Assembly: GCF_051811025.1 (NCBI RefSeq)
Contig: NZ_JBPWQE010000001.1
Span: 868,001-932,000, forward strand
Length of the DNA: 64,000 bases
Direction: 5' to 3'
Source of the DNA: Tardiphaga sp051811025
Lineage (GTDB): Bacteria; Pseudomonadota; Alphaproteobacteria; Rhizobiales; Xanthobacteraceae
The notes below the pieces were generated by a model. The model was not told where the DNA came from. It saw only the letters and a program-made list of their open reading frames with translations, and searched no databases. A program made the position numbers and the translations under genes. Positions 45,063 to 53,863 of this stretch are shown in pieces. Within the stretch, counting starts at the first letter, position 1, and each line of letters begins with the position of its first letter.

Positions 45063-46721
45063 CTAGAGCTGGATATGCGGGACGCGCTTGAGCGAAACCT
45101 CGTCGATGGCCTCACTATATCCGGCATCCGCATAGCGGATGACACCAAGGCCCGTGTCATTGTCGAGGCTCATGGCGAGTCGTTCTGCCGCGGCGGCCGT
45201 GCCGTCGGCGATCAGGGTGACCCCGGCGCTGGTCATGTAGCCGGCATAGCCGCCGCCGCCGGAATGAACGGCGACGAGATCGGCCTGGGATGAACACAGC
45301 GCCATCGCGTCGAGCAGCGGCCAGTCAGCGATGGCATCTGAACCGTCGCGCATGTTCTCGGTCATGATGTTTGGATGCGCCATGCCGGCGGCGTCGAGAT
45401 GATCGCGCGAGAAGGCGACCGGTCCCTTAAGCGTGCCATTGGCGACGAGTTCGTTCACGCCCAGCGCCAGTTCGCTGCGCTCGCCATGGCCGAGCCACGC
45501 GATGCGGGCCGGTAGGCCCTCGAAAGGCACGTACTGGCGAGCGAGCTTGATCCAGTTCGAGACGATCTGGTTGTCGCCGAACAGGCGCAGGACGAGATCG
45601 TCCATGGCAGCGATATCCCCGGGATCGCCCGACAGCGCCATCCAGCGGAACGGACCGATAGCGCGCGCAAATAGCGGGCGCAGATAGGCTTCCGTGAAAA
45701 TGGGAATATCGAAGGCATTTGCGACGCCGCCGTCCCTGGCATGGGTACGAATGAGGTTGCCGTTGTCAAAAACCTCGGCACCGCGCGACTGGAAGGTCAG
45801 CATGGCGCGCACATGGGCGACGATCGAGGCGCGGCTTTCTTCCATCAACTGCTCGGGGGCAGTCTTGCGCATTGCCCGCGCTTCTTCCAGCGAGCGGCTG
45901 CGTGGCACATAACCATAGACGAGATCGTGCGCGGCCGTCTGGTCGGTGACGATGTCCGGGATGATGCCGCGATAAGCGATCTCGGGATAGATATCGGCGG
46001 CATTTCCGACAAGGCCGACCGACAATGCGCGACGCTCGGCCTTTGCGGCGGCGATCATCTCCAGCGCTGAATCAAGATCCGCCGCAATGACTTCGAGATA
46101 GCCGATTTCCTTACGCTTGCGTGCGCGCTCCGGATCGATGTCGACGGTGAGGATCGCCGCACCGGCCATGCGCCCGGCGAGCGGCTGTGAGCCGCCCATG
46201 CCGCCGAGCCCGGCGGTGAGGATGAAGCGCCCGGCGAGCGTGCCACCGAAGCGGCGCTCGGCAATGCGCATGAAAATCTCGTAGGTGCCCTGAATGACGC
46301 CCTGCGAACCGATATATTGCCACGCCCCGGCGGTGAGGCCGCCCCAGCAGATCAGGCCTTTGCGCTCGAGCTCGTAGAAGATCTCGGCCTTCGCCCATTG
46401 GCCCACGATGTTGCAATTCGCCATGATCACCAACGGCGCCTTGGCGTGCGTACGTAGCAGTCCGACCGGCTTGCCCGATTGAATGACCAGCGTCTGGTCT
46501 TCTTCCATCGTCATCAGCGCCTGCACGATGGCCTTGTGCGCCGGCCAGTTGCGGGCCGCGCGGCCCAGCGCGGCATAGACAACCAGGTTCGACGGATCCT
46601 CGCCGACCGCCAGCACGTTCTCCAGAAGCCGTAACAGCCCTTCCTGCCGCCATCCCCTGGCGCGCAGTTGCGGGCCGCCGGGAATGGGAAAGTCGGGATG
46701 GCGTGGGTTTGCGGATGTCAT
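45063..46721 (-). CDS. urocanase-family hydratase, probably for S-methyl-thiourocanate
   Basis: 552 residues, full length for urocanase (HutU). NAD+ site LTAGLGGMGGSQPLAGRMAG and QSGKPVGLLRTH are conserved. Two places differ from true HutU as I know it: ARICW, which carries the active-site-region Cys, is ARIAW here (Ala408), and LHHGGGVGMGF is VHSGGGGYAGY (about 485-495). It is the last gene of an operon with DUF917 and allantoinase-like genes and an ABC importer, with no hutH, hutI or hutG. This set matches the S-methyl-thiourocanate hydratase branch of ergothioneine-type catabolism better than histidine use. Confidence 0.75.
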   Translation of the reverse strand: MTSANPRHPDFPIPGGPQLRARGWRQEGLLRLLENVLAVGEDPSNLVVYAALGRAARNWPAHKAIVQALMTMEEDQTLVIQSGKPVGLLRTHAKAPLVIMANCNIVGQWAKAEIFYELERKGLICWGGLTAGAWQYIGSQGVIQGTYEIFMRIAERRFGGTLAGRFILTAGLGGMGGSQPLAGRMAGAAILTVDIDPERARKRKEIGYLEVIAADLDSALEMIAAAKAERRALSVGLVGNAADIYPEIAYRGIIPDIVTDQTAAHDLVYGYVPRSRSLEEARAMRKTAPEQLMEESRASIVAHVRAMLTFQSRGAEVFDNGNLIRTHARDGGVANAFDIPIFTEAYLRPLFARAIGPFRWMALSGDPGDIAAMDDLVLRLFGDNQIVSNWIKLARQYVPFEGLPARIAWLGHGERSELALGVNELVANGTLKGPVAFSRDHLDAAGMAHPNIMTENMRDGSDAIADWPLLDAMALCSSQADLVAVHSGGGGYAGYMTSAGVTLIADGTAAAAERLAMSLDNDTGLGVIRYADAGYSEAIDEVSLKRVPHIQL

Positions 46722-46743
46722 GGCGGACTCCGGTCGTGATGCC

Positions 46744-47832
46744 TCAAGCCAGTGCGTAACGTGCGATCTCGATGCCCATGGCGCGCTCGACGGATGGATA
46801 GACCGCCGGGTCCTTGACGCTGGAAGCGAGCGGAATGATCGTCTTCGGCACGTGGAACAGATGCACGTTCATGCCGACTTCGAGATGGCCCACGCTCATC
46901 GGCTCGGCCTCGTCGGACAGTGTGGCGATGATGTCCGGGAAGGTCGCGAGGCGCTTACCATTTGCGTCTACGATGGCCATATATTCATTCATCACATGCA
47001 GTGTGATGGCCTTGTCGCCGCTACCGATGGTGAGCGTGCCGATATCGAAGGCTTCCGGTGTGTAGACGACATTCTTCGCGGTGATCTTGCCGCTGCCGAG
47101 GATGGAGCCGCCAGTATCCTTGCAGATCGCATCGATCACAGCAGAAGGCCCCTTGGATTCAGCAGCGAGGATCGCTTCGCCGAGGCGCAGCGCCAAAGAG
47201 ATGCCGCCCAGCGCAGCGTTGTCGCGCACATAGGACGCGCGGACCGGATTGCGGCAGGACGCGATGAAGCCGCCGGACATGTCGCCGGCGGTGCGCAGGA
47301 TCGGCGACACCTTGGCGGTGGCGCCGCGCACGGTGAGTTCGATATAGCGGTTCTCGGCGCGGTTGCCGCCGGCTGCGGTCTGGATCATCGGCTCGGGCGA
47401 ACCGGCGAGGCCGATCGAGCCCATGTCGCCGGTCGGATGCGCGCGCATGTCGCCGACGGCATCGACTACCTTGGTGCCGAGCAGGGCCGACGGCAGCCAC
47501 GCATTCATGGTGGAGGACTTGCCGTTCTGGCCGATGATGAGGCCTTTCAGCGGTTCACCCAGCGCGTCCTGCAGCAATTGCACGGCGCGCACATAATCCT
47601 TGCCCTGCATTTCCCAGGCGGTGGTCGATGCCGGCGCGCCGATGGCGGCTGCAGTAGCCACCCAGTCATCGTCATCGAGTTCGTCGATCGATACGAGTTC
47701 GGGCTTGCCGACGAGAATGGCGGCGCGGCCGAGCATACGACCGTGATCTGCCCAGCCGCCGCCACCGGCAGCGTAGACACCGCCGCCGCGCACGGCGGCT
47801 TCAATATCGCGTTCGGTCAGAATACGTCCCAT
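46744..47832 (-). CDS. DUF917 protein, S-methyl-thiohydantoin desulfurase-like
   Basis: 362 residues. The N-terminal Gly-rich GGGVYAAGGGGWAD and the later GGFIASCRNPV are typical of DUF917, which Pfam now names after S-methyl thiohydantoin desulfurase. ATG 47832 follows GGAGACATTCC; the open frame further upstream would run into the amidohydrolase gene. Expected reaction: remove methanethiol from the 2-thiohydantoin made by the urocanase homologue to give hydantoin-5-propionate. Confidence 0.75.
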   Translation of the reverse strand: MGRILTERDIEAAVRGGGVYAAGGGGWADHGRMLGRAAILVGKPELVSIDELDDDDWVATAAAIGAPASTTAWEMQGKDYVRAVQLLQDALGEPLKGLIIGQNGKSSTMNAWLPSALLGTKVVDAVGDMRAHPTGDMGSIGLAGSPEPMIQTAAGGNRAENRYIELTVRGATAKVSPILRTAGDMSGGFIASCRNPVRASYVRDNAALGGISLALRLGEAILAAESKGPSAVIDAICKDTGGSILGSGKITAKNVVYTPEAFDIGTLTIGSGDKAITLHVMNEYMAIVDANGKRLATFPDIIATLSDEAEPMSVGHLEVGMNVHLFHVPKTIIPLASSVKDPAVYPSVERAMGIEIARYALA

Positions 47833-47896
47833 TGGAATGTCTCCTCGGCAGATGTTCTTGTGTTCAATATGTGGTCGGTGATCGGAACGGCGGGCG

Positions 47897-49276
47897 TCAC
47901 GCCACCGACAGTCGCTCCGGGAGCAGCAGCGGTGGCCGCACGAATTGTCCGCTGCCGGGCTCGGCGAGAACCTTGCTGCCGTCGAAGGCAAGCTGGCCGC
48001 GTACGTAGGTCGCAGCCACGGTCCACGGCAGCGTGATGCCGTTATAGGGCGACCAGCCGACGACATTGTTGCCGCTTGCGGCGCCGTCATAGACGATGGG
48101 CTTGTCCACCAGCACGGTGATGTCGGCGTCGAGGCCGGGCGCCAGCGCGCCCTTGCGATCGTCGATGCGGAAATGCCGCGCCGGATTGAATGACATCAGC
48201 TTCGCGGCATGGGTCAGCGGCAGCTTGCGTTCGACGAGGCCCTTTACCAGCAGCGGCACCATGGCTTCGAGGCCGGGGACGCCCGATGCATTGGCGAGCA
48301 TGTCCGGATTGATCTTGCGATCCTCCGACCAACTGACGTGATCGGTCGAGACCAGCGAGACACGCCCGGCTGCAAGCTCCGCCCACAGCGCCTCGACATC
48401 GGCACGCGGGCGCACCGGCGGATTGATCTTGGCCTTGCCGCCCAATCGAGAGACATCATTCTCCTCGTCGAGCACGAGATAGTGGATGCAGCATTCCACC
48501 GTGGCGTGATGACCCTCAGAACGATACCACGCCGCAATGTCGTAACCGCGTGCGACAGAGCAATGCACCACATGGGCGGGACAACCGGTCTCGGCACCGG
48601 TCTCATAAATCTGCAGCATCGCCAGGATTTCGGCGAGCGGTGGGCGGGACATGGCATGGGCACGCCAGTCGGTGACGCCCTTTGCCTTCACCTTGGCGAC
48701 GGCATCGCGGATGAATTCGTCGTCCTCGTTGTGGACGCCGGCCGCGAGGCCGGTCGGCGCAATGGCGGCGAAACAATCGGCGAGCAGCGGCGCGGGGATG
48801 CGCGGAAAGCGCTTCGGGTCAGTGCCGAAGGTGGAGAACTTGAAAGCGGCGACGCCGGCCTTGGCCTGTTCGACAATGCGCGCCGGACCTTCCTCGGGAT
48901 CGATGGTGCCATAGAGTGCGAAGTCGACGCGCGCTTGCTTGCTCGCATGGGCGATCTTGCGCTCGACCGCAGCCGCTGAACAAACCAGATCGCCTTCGTC
49001 ATAGGGCATATCGACGATGGTGGTCACGCCGCCGGCTGCAGCGGAGCGCGTCGACCAGATGAAATCTTCCTGATTACGCTGCGACAGCGAGTGGACCTGC
49101 GCGTCGATGGCGCCCGGCAGGATCATGCCGGACTTGAAATCCTGTCGCTCGCGCGCGGCAGGCGGTGTGCCTTCGCCGACCGCTCCCACGCGCCCGTCGC
49201 GGACCGCGACCCAGCCGTTCTCGATGATGCTGTCGTGACCGATCACCTTGCCGGTGAGAACCAGATCGAAATTCAT
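47897..49276 (-). CDS. allantoinase/hydantoinase-like amidohydrolase with altered metal site
   Basis: 459 residues, amidohydrolase superfamily, closest in pattern to allantoinase. Lys in AAFKFSTFG (carboxylated lysine), His in AGVHNEDD, His in AHVVHCSV and Asp in LVSTDHVSW are present. The first motif HxH reads DAQVH: Gln60 replaces the first His, while His62 is kept. ATG 49276 has GGAG six bases upstream; GTG 49288 is less likely. In context it should open the hydantoin ring of hydantoin-5-propionate to N-carbamoylglutamate. Confidence 0.75.
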   Translation of the reverse strand: MNFDLVLTGKVIGHDSIIENGWVAVRDGRVGAVGEGTPPAARERQDFKSGMILPGAIDAQVHSLSQRNQEDFIWSTRSAAAGGVTTIVDMPYDEGDLVCSAAAVERKIAHASKQARVDFALYGTIDPEEGPARIVEQAKAGVAAFKFSTFGTDPKRFPRIPAPLLADCFAAIAPTGLAAGVHNEDDEFIRDAVAKVKAKGVTDWRAHAMSRPPLAEILAMLQIYETGAETGCPAHVVHCSVARGYDIAAWYRSEGHHATVECCIHYLVLDEENDVSRLGGKAKINPPVRPRADVEALWAELAAGRVSLVSTDHVSWSEDRKINPDMLANASGVPGLEAMVPLLVKGLVERKLPLTHAAKLMSFNPARHFRIDDRKGALAPGLDADITVLVDKPIVYDGAASGNNVVGWSPYNGITLPWTVAATYVRGQLAFDGSKVLAEPGSGQFVRPPLLLPERLSVA

Positions 49277-49340
49277 GTGTAACTCCACATTCGCCGCCGG
49301 CGAGCCGGCTTGTCGTGATGGCCCTGCGGGACCGTATGTT

Positions 49341-50000
49341 CTAGAGCCTGTGCTCGAGCCGCGCGATCAGGCGCACGACCGGCAACAACAGGAGCAGATA
49401 GATGATGGCCGCGAGGATCAGCGGCGATGAATTGTAGGTGAGCGAGCGCGCCAGATTGGCGGAATGCAGCAGCTCCGGCACCGAAATGACGCTGGCCAGC
49501 GTTGTGAGCTTGACCAGCTCGACCGTGTTCGAGAGCAGATCGGGCAGCACGTTGCGGATAGCCTGCGGCAGCGTCACGTAAAGCAATGTCTGTGTGGCGG
49601 AGAGTCCGGTGGATCGTGCGGCCTCGCGCTGGCCCTTGGGCACGCTGACCATGCCGGCGCGATAGATCTCGCCGTAGTAACTTGCCGAATTGATCAGGAA
49701 GGCGACGGCGACTGCTACCAGCGCGGGCACGCGCAGCCCGATAAAGGGCAGGCCCGCATAGACGAAGACCAGCAGCACCAGCGGCGGAAAGGCGCGGAAG
49801 AAATCGACGGCGGCGATCGCCGGCCAGCGCAGCACGCGATAGGAACTGGTGGTGAGCAACATCACGAGGATGCCGCTGACGAGCCCGATCGGGATCAGGA
49901 ACGAGCACAGCAGAAGCGTCTGCAGCAGTCCCTGCAGCAGGAACGGCGCGACTTTCGCCATGACGTCGAGATTGAAGAACTCCTGGGTAAACTGCTCCAT
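49341..50000 (-). CDS. polar amino-acid ABC transporter permease (HisM/GlnP type) 2
   Basis: 219 residues, about five helices. The EAA-like loop reads KGQREAARSTGLSATQTLLYVTLPQA. Starts in an ATGA overlap with the other permease. Imports the substrate of the operon together with the neighbouring subunits. Confidence 0.88.
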   Translation of the reverse strand: MEQFTQEFFNLDVMAKVAPFLLQGLLQTLLLCSFLIPIGLVSGILVMLLTTSSYRVLRWPAIAAVDFFRAFPPLVLLVFVYAGLPFIGLRVPALVAVAVAFLINSASYYGEIYRAGMVSVPKGQREAARSTGLSATQTLLYVTLPQAIRNVLPDLLSNTVELVKLTTLASVISVPELLHSANLARSLTYNSSPLILAAIIYLLLLLPVVRLIARLEHRL

Positions 50001-50701
50001 CAGTGCTCACCCCACCGATAGTTGCGTTCGAGCGTACGGGAGGCGATCACCAGCGGGATGAACACCAGCACATAGAGCAGGGCGCCCATGGTGAGCGGTG
50101 TCGCGTTGGCGGACATCGACAGCGCTGAATTGGCGCGGCCGAGAATCTCGTTGACGCCGATAGCGCTGCCGAGCGCGAGGTTCTTGGTGATGGAGATCGC
50201 GCGGTTGGTCAGTGGTGGGATGCCAAGGCGAACGGCCTGCGGCAGGATCACGTAACGCAGGGTTTGCGCGAAAGTGAGGCCCGTGGAACGTGCGGCCAGC
50301 CATTGGCCCTTGGGTACCGAGGTGATGCCGGCCCAGAAAATCTCCTCCGCGAATGCGGCGAGCACGGCACCAAGCGACATCCACAGCACGACCAAGCTGG
50401 GCAGCACGATGCCGATATTGGGAAATCCGAAGAACAGGACCAGGATGATCGCCAATGGCGGCAGGGAGCGGAAGATATCGACGAACACGATGATGAGGAA
50501 ATTGACGGGCTTCCAGCCGATCGCCCGGAGCGCCGCGAGGCCGAAGCCTGCACCGATACCTGTGATGACCACTGCGAGGCCGGCAAGGATGGTAACGCCG
50601 GCGCCCTGCAGGATCTCCCAGCCATACTTCATCGCGATATCCGCGTTGAAGAAGGTGAAGACGAAGCGGTCCCAGTTGCTCATCGCGTCGGCGGCGGTCA
50701 T
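50000..50701 (-). CDS. polar amino-acid ABC transporter permease (HisM/GlnP type) 1
   Basis: 233 residues. N-terminal helices and the loop KGQWLAARSTGLTFAQTLRYVILPQA define the family. The start is at 50701; an internal ATG at 50683 is an alternative. Three bases separate it from the ATPase gene stop. Confidence 0.88.
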   Translation of the reverse strand: MTAADAMSNWDRFVFTFFNADIAMKYGWEILQGAGVTILAGLAVVITGIGAGFGLAALRAIGWKPVNFLIIVFVDIFRSLPPLAIILVLFFGFPNIGIVLPSLVVLWMSLGAVLAAFAEEIFWAGITSVPKGQWLAARSTGLTFAQTLRYVILPQAVRLGIPPLTNRAISITKNLALGSAIGVNEILGRANSALSMSANATPLTMGALLYVLVFIPLVIASRTLERNYRWGEH

Positions 50702-50704
50702 GGC

Positions 50705-51466
50705 CTAGTGCCTGATCTGCGCGAGAAAACGTTTGGTACGCTCTTCCTGCGGCCGCAGGAAAATGTCTTCGGCGCTGCCCTGTTCGATGACGAGACCGCC
50801 ATCGAGGAACACGACCTCGTCGGCGGCTTCACGGGCGAAATTCATCTCGTGGCTTGCGATGACCATGGTGATACCGCGGTCGCGCAAGTCCTTCACGACG
50901 GCGAGCACGCTGCCGACCAGTTCCGGGTCGAGCGCCGAAGTCGGTTCGTCCATCAGGATGATCTTGGGATTGAGTGCTAGCGAACGCGCGATGCCGATGC
51001 GTTGCTGCTGGCCGCCCGAGAGTTGCGCGGGATAGGCGGCCGCCTTGTCGGGCAGGCCGACCAGCGCCAGCATCTCCCCGGCACGGGCATTGGCGTCGGC
51101 GGTGCTCATGCCGGCAACCTTGCGCAGGGCCAGCGTGATGTTCTTCTGCACGGTGAGATGCGGATAGAGATTGAAGCTCTGGAATACCATGCCGATCTGT
51201 CGCCGCGCCGCGTTGATATCGGTGCGCGGCGACAAGAGATCGACATTGTCCATGATGATGGAGCCGCCATCCGGCTCCTCCAGACGATTGCAGCAGCGCA
51301 GCAAGGTACTCTTGCCCGAGCCGGATGGGCCGATCAGAAAGACCAGCTTGCCCGGCTCGACCAGAAGATCGACGCCCTTCAGGACTTCGGTGGTGCCGAA
51401 GCTCTTCCGGACGCCGCGTGCTTCGAGCAGATAGCGGGGCACAGGCGCTGCTGCTGCCGAACTCAT
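50705..51466 (-). CDS. polar amino-acid ABC transporter ATP-binding protein (GlnQ type)
   Basis: 253 residues. Walker A GPSGSGKST, Q-loop VFQSFNLYPHLT, signature LSGGQQQRIGIARSL, Walker B IILMDEPTSALDPE and H-loop IASHEMNFAR. Overlaps the binding-protein stop by four bases. Confidence 0.92.
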   Translation of the reverse strand: MSSAAAAPVPRYLLEARGVRKSFGTTEVLKGVDLLVEPGKLVFLIGPSGSGKSTLLRCCNRLEEPDGGSIIMDNVDLLSPRTDINAARRQIGMVFQSFNLYPHLTVQKNITLALRKVAGMSTADANARAGEMLALVGLPDKAAAYPAQLSGGQQQRIGIARSLALNPKIILMDEPTSALDPELVGSVLAVVKDLRDRGITMVIASHEMNFAREAADEVVFLDGGLVIEQGSAEDIFLRPQEERTKRFLAQIRH

Positions 51467-52296
51467 GAACAGGTCGGCTTCTGCTCGGTCGCGTCATAGC
51501 CCGCAACGCCCGGTGCGCCATAGCCGGGATAGATGGTGGTGGTCGCGGAACCGGCCTCCGGCTCGACACCGAACCATTTTACATAGAGCTTCTTCAGCGT
51601 GCCGTCCTGCTTCATGCAGACCAGCGCGTCTTCGAGCTTGTTGCGCAGTTCGGTATTGCCGTTGCGCAGCGGCATGCTCCAGACGAGGCCCGTCTTGTAG
51701 AGATAGGCGTTCTTCAGCCGCGGATTGTTCTTCACGATCCAGGCGACGACGGTGGCGGCCGAGATGTTGGCGTCGGCACGGCCGGCGAGCACGGCCTGCG
51801 CCGCGTCAGTGCTGGTGGCGAAGGATTCCGACTTCCAGCCATATTTGGCGGCATTGTCATTGACCCATTTCTCGTAGATCGCGCCTTTCTGCACGGCGAT
51901 GGTCTTGCCGGAGAGATCTTCGAGCTTGGTGATGGGAGGTGCCGAAGCCAGCGTCATGAAGCGATAGTCGGCGTCGACGAAGCCTTCCATGAACAGCAAC
52001 TGCTGCGCGCGCTCGGGCGTGACGGTGACCACAGCGGCGAGGAAGTCGTAGGTGCCGGCCTGCAGCGCCGGAAGGAGACCGGCGAATTGCGCGCCTTCCA
52101 CCGTGATCGGGCGTTTGATGCGCTTCGACATTTCATCGACGACGTCGATATTGAAGCCTTCGAGGCCGCCCGACAGTTTGGGCATGGCATGCGGCGCGAA
52201 GGTTGAGTCGATCGCAGACTTCAGCGGTTCCTGAGTCTGAGCGAATGCGGGGCTGGCAAGGGCCAGAAGCCCAGCGGCAACGATCATTGCTTTCAT
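51463..52296 (-). CDS. polar amino-acid-type ABC solute-binding protein (family 3)
   Basis: 277 residues. Sec signal peptide ending ASPAFAQ. The family 3 pattern is clear: GFNIDVVDEMSKRI, then FAGLLPALQAGTYDF. ATG 52296 has GGAGGTG upstream; the frame continues to 52356 without support. First gene of the operon and so probably sets substrate specificity, perhaps thiourocanate-like compounds (inference). Confidence 0.9.
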   Translation of the reverse strand: MKAMIVAAGLLALASPAFAQTQEPLKSAIDSTFAPHAMPKLSGGLEGFNIDVVDEMSKRIKRPITVEGAQFAGLLPALQAGTYDFLAAVVTVTPERAQQLLFMEGFVDADYRFMTLASAPPITKLEDLSGKTIAVQKGAIYEKWVNDNAAKYGWKSESFATSTDAAQAVLAGRADANISAATVVAWIVKNNPRLKNAYLYKTGLVWSMPLRNGNTELRNKLEDALVCMKQDGTLKKLYVKWFGVEPEAGSATTTIYPGYGAPGVAGYDATEQKPTCS

Positions 52297-52365
52297 CGAA
52301 CACCTCCATTGGCGCGGCCAGGCCAAGCCGGCATCTGGCTCCGCGGTCCCTGTCATGAAGGCTAA

Positions 52366-52379
52366 CGCAATTGCGCAAT
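52366..52379. promoter_or_regulatory. operator candidate between the LysR gene and its target operon
   Basis: CGCAATTGCGCAAT contains two overlapping 10-bp palindromes, CGCAATTGCG (52366-52375) and ATTGCGCAAT (52370-52379). It sits in the divergent gap between the importer operon and the regulator. Confidence 0.45.
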
Positions 52380-52397
52380 GGGGGGATATCCCATTTG

Positions 52398-53684
52398 ATG
52401 GACATCCTATACGCTCTCGCTGCAGCGCAGAAAAATTCGACTACAAACCCGGATGACTATGGAATGGACATTGCGACCTTGGTGATGACAGCCGTGGTGC
52501 TTCGTTGCGGCAATGTGCGTGAGGCCGCGCGCCAGCTGAATCGGGCGCCGAGCACGATCTCGGCGGCGGTGAAACGGTTCGAACGCTCCATTGCAGCGCC
52601 ACTACTGAACCGGGCGGGTGCGGCAAGCTTTCTTACGCTCGAAGCGCGGCGCATGCTGAACGACATCGAAGCGGCGTCGGATATCGCGCGCGCGATGATC
52701 GCGCCGCGTCTGGCCGCGGATGCTGCGCTTGCCTTTTGCGCCTCACGGGACATCAGCCTCACGGCCCTTCAACGCGTCGCGCTGGTCGCCGAGACCGGCA
52801 GTGTACGGCGCGCTGCACGTATCATTCGCCTCGGTCAGCCGCAGCTCGCGCGACAGATTGCGCGGGTGGAAGATGAGCTTGGCCGCGTGCTGTTCGATCG
52901 ATCGCGGGTCGGCGTCACGCCAACGACTGCGTGCCAGTTGCTGATCGCATCGCTCGGCGAACTTGAGAAAACCATGCAGCGATTGTCGCGGCGTGCGCGC
53001 GAACGTTTCCGTTCGACCAATGCCACGATCAGGCTCGGGGCGGTGATGCCGCTCGGTCACGAAAGCAATGTCGCGCGACTGCTGGCCTTTCTGGTCGCCG
53101 CCTGGCACCGGGATCGGCCGACGCAGCCGCTGTTTGTCACCAATGGTACGGCGGAGGATCTGCTCACCGGCCTGAAGGACAAGCGCTGCGATGTGGCGCT
53201 GATCGACAGCGATACGATCCCGGCTGATGTCTCGTCCCGCGCGCTGGTGCGATCGAAGCTTGTGGTTGTCGGCGCACGCGAGGTGCTGGGCGATGAACCC
53301 GATGTCATGCGGGTGCTTCGCCAGCAGCCGCTTGCGCTACCGAGCCGACGCACTGGCCTCGGGCAGGCCGCCCACAGGCTGCTCGCGCAATTGCTGCCTC
53401 AGGCAGAGATCGATGCGCTCACAATCACGGAAATCGACTCGATCCCGATCATCGCCAACCTGATGCTGGATTTTGGCTTCGTGTCGGTCCTTCCTGAAAG
53501 CGCGCTTGTGTCGTTCGATGCACGCCTCGTGGCGCTGTCGGTCGATCCCGGGCTTGAACTTATCCTGTCGCTGATCTGGGTGCAGACCGAAGGCGCGCGG
53601 CGTGGCGCCCGGTCCATTCTTGCCGCCTTGCGCAACTATGCGCCGGCAACACCGGCAGCCTCCATGATGGTCAACAGCGACTGA
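52398..53684 (+). CDS. LysR-type regulator with two N-terminal HTH domains
   Basis: 428 residues against about 300 for a normal LysR protein. Two LysR-type helix-turn-helix units follow each other: the first near residues 25-90 (GNVREAARQLNRAPSTISAAV, then FERSIAAPLLNR) and the second near 120-190 (GSVRRAARIIRLGQPQLARQI, then VEDELGRVLFDR). A normal effector-binding domain follows (VMPLGHE...). ATG 52398 is chosen; a TTG at 52371 and an ATG at 52464 are in frame. Divergent from the thiohydantoin-type operon, which it probably controls. Confidence 0.8.
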   Translation: MDILYALAAAQKNSTTNPDDYGMDIATLVMTAVVLRCGNVREAARQLNRAPSTISAAVKRFERSIAAPLLNRAGAASFLTLEARRMLNDIEAASDIARAMIAPRLAADAALAFCASRDISLTALQRVALVAETGSVRRAARIIRLGQPQLARQIARVEDELGRVLFDRSRVGVTPTTACQLLIASLGELEKTMQRLSRRARERFRSTNATIRLGAVMPLGHESNVARLLAFLVAAWHRDRPTQPLFVTNGTAEDLLTGLKDKRCDVALIDSDTIPADVSSRALVRSKLVVVGAREVLGDEPDVMRVLRQQPLALPSRRTGLGQAAHRLLAQLLPQAEIDALTITEIDSIPIIANLMLDFGFVSVLPESALVSFDARLVALSVDPGLELILSLIWVQTEGARRGARSILAALRNYAPATPAASMMVNSD

Positions 53685-53719
53685 TTTGAATGAGCGTAGC
53701 TACCCGCTGTCGCCGACTA

Positions 53720-53733
53720 TGAATTATAATTCT
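53720..53733. promoter_or_regulatory. BoxR-type operator candidate, transporter site 1
   Basis: TGAATTATAATTCT matches TGMA-TTATNN-TKCA except at the last base. Located 32 bases (three helical turns) upstream of transporter site 2. Confidence 0.55.
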
Positions 53734-53765
53734 TGATCTTTTCCAATTTCGTGCATTATGCTGCA
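53733..53765 (+). promoter_or_regulatory. benzoate-transporter promoter with embedded BoxR-type site 2
   Basis: TGCATTATGCTGCA (53752-53765) is an exact TGCA-N6-TGCA, the operator pattern described for BoxR in Azoarcus. A -35-like TTGATC (53733-53738) and -10-like TTATGC (53756-53761) are 17 bases apart, so the operator covers the -10, as expected for repression. Confidence 0.6.
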
Positions 53766-53863
53766 GAGATGCGAGCGCGGGTGGAGGGCATCCCACCTAG
53801 CGTCAATCTGCATTGGTAGGCCGGATCAACCGGTCATCAATTATTCCGAGGGGAGACGAGTCG

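Noticed and set aside
45063..46721. Simple histidine-utilisation hutU
   Set aside because: No hutH, hutI, hutG or hutC nearby, DUF917 and allantoinase-like partners instead, and two active-site motifs differ from HutU.
46684..48036. Long plus-strand open frame of about 450 codons
   Set aside because: Lies opposite the DUF917 and urocanase-like genes; His/Asp/Arg-rich composition typical of antisense shadows in GC-rich DNA, and no motif.
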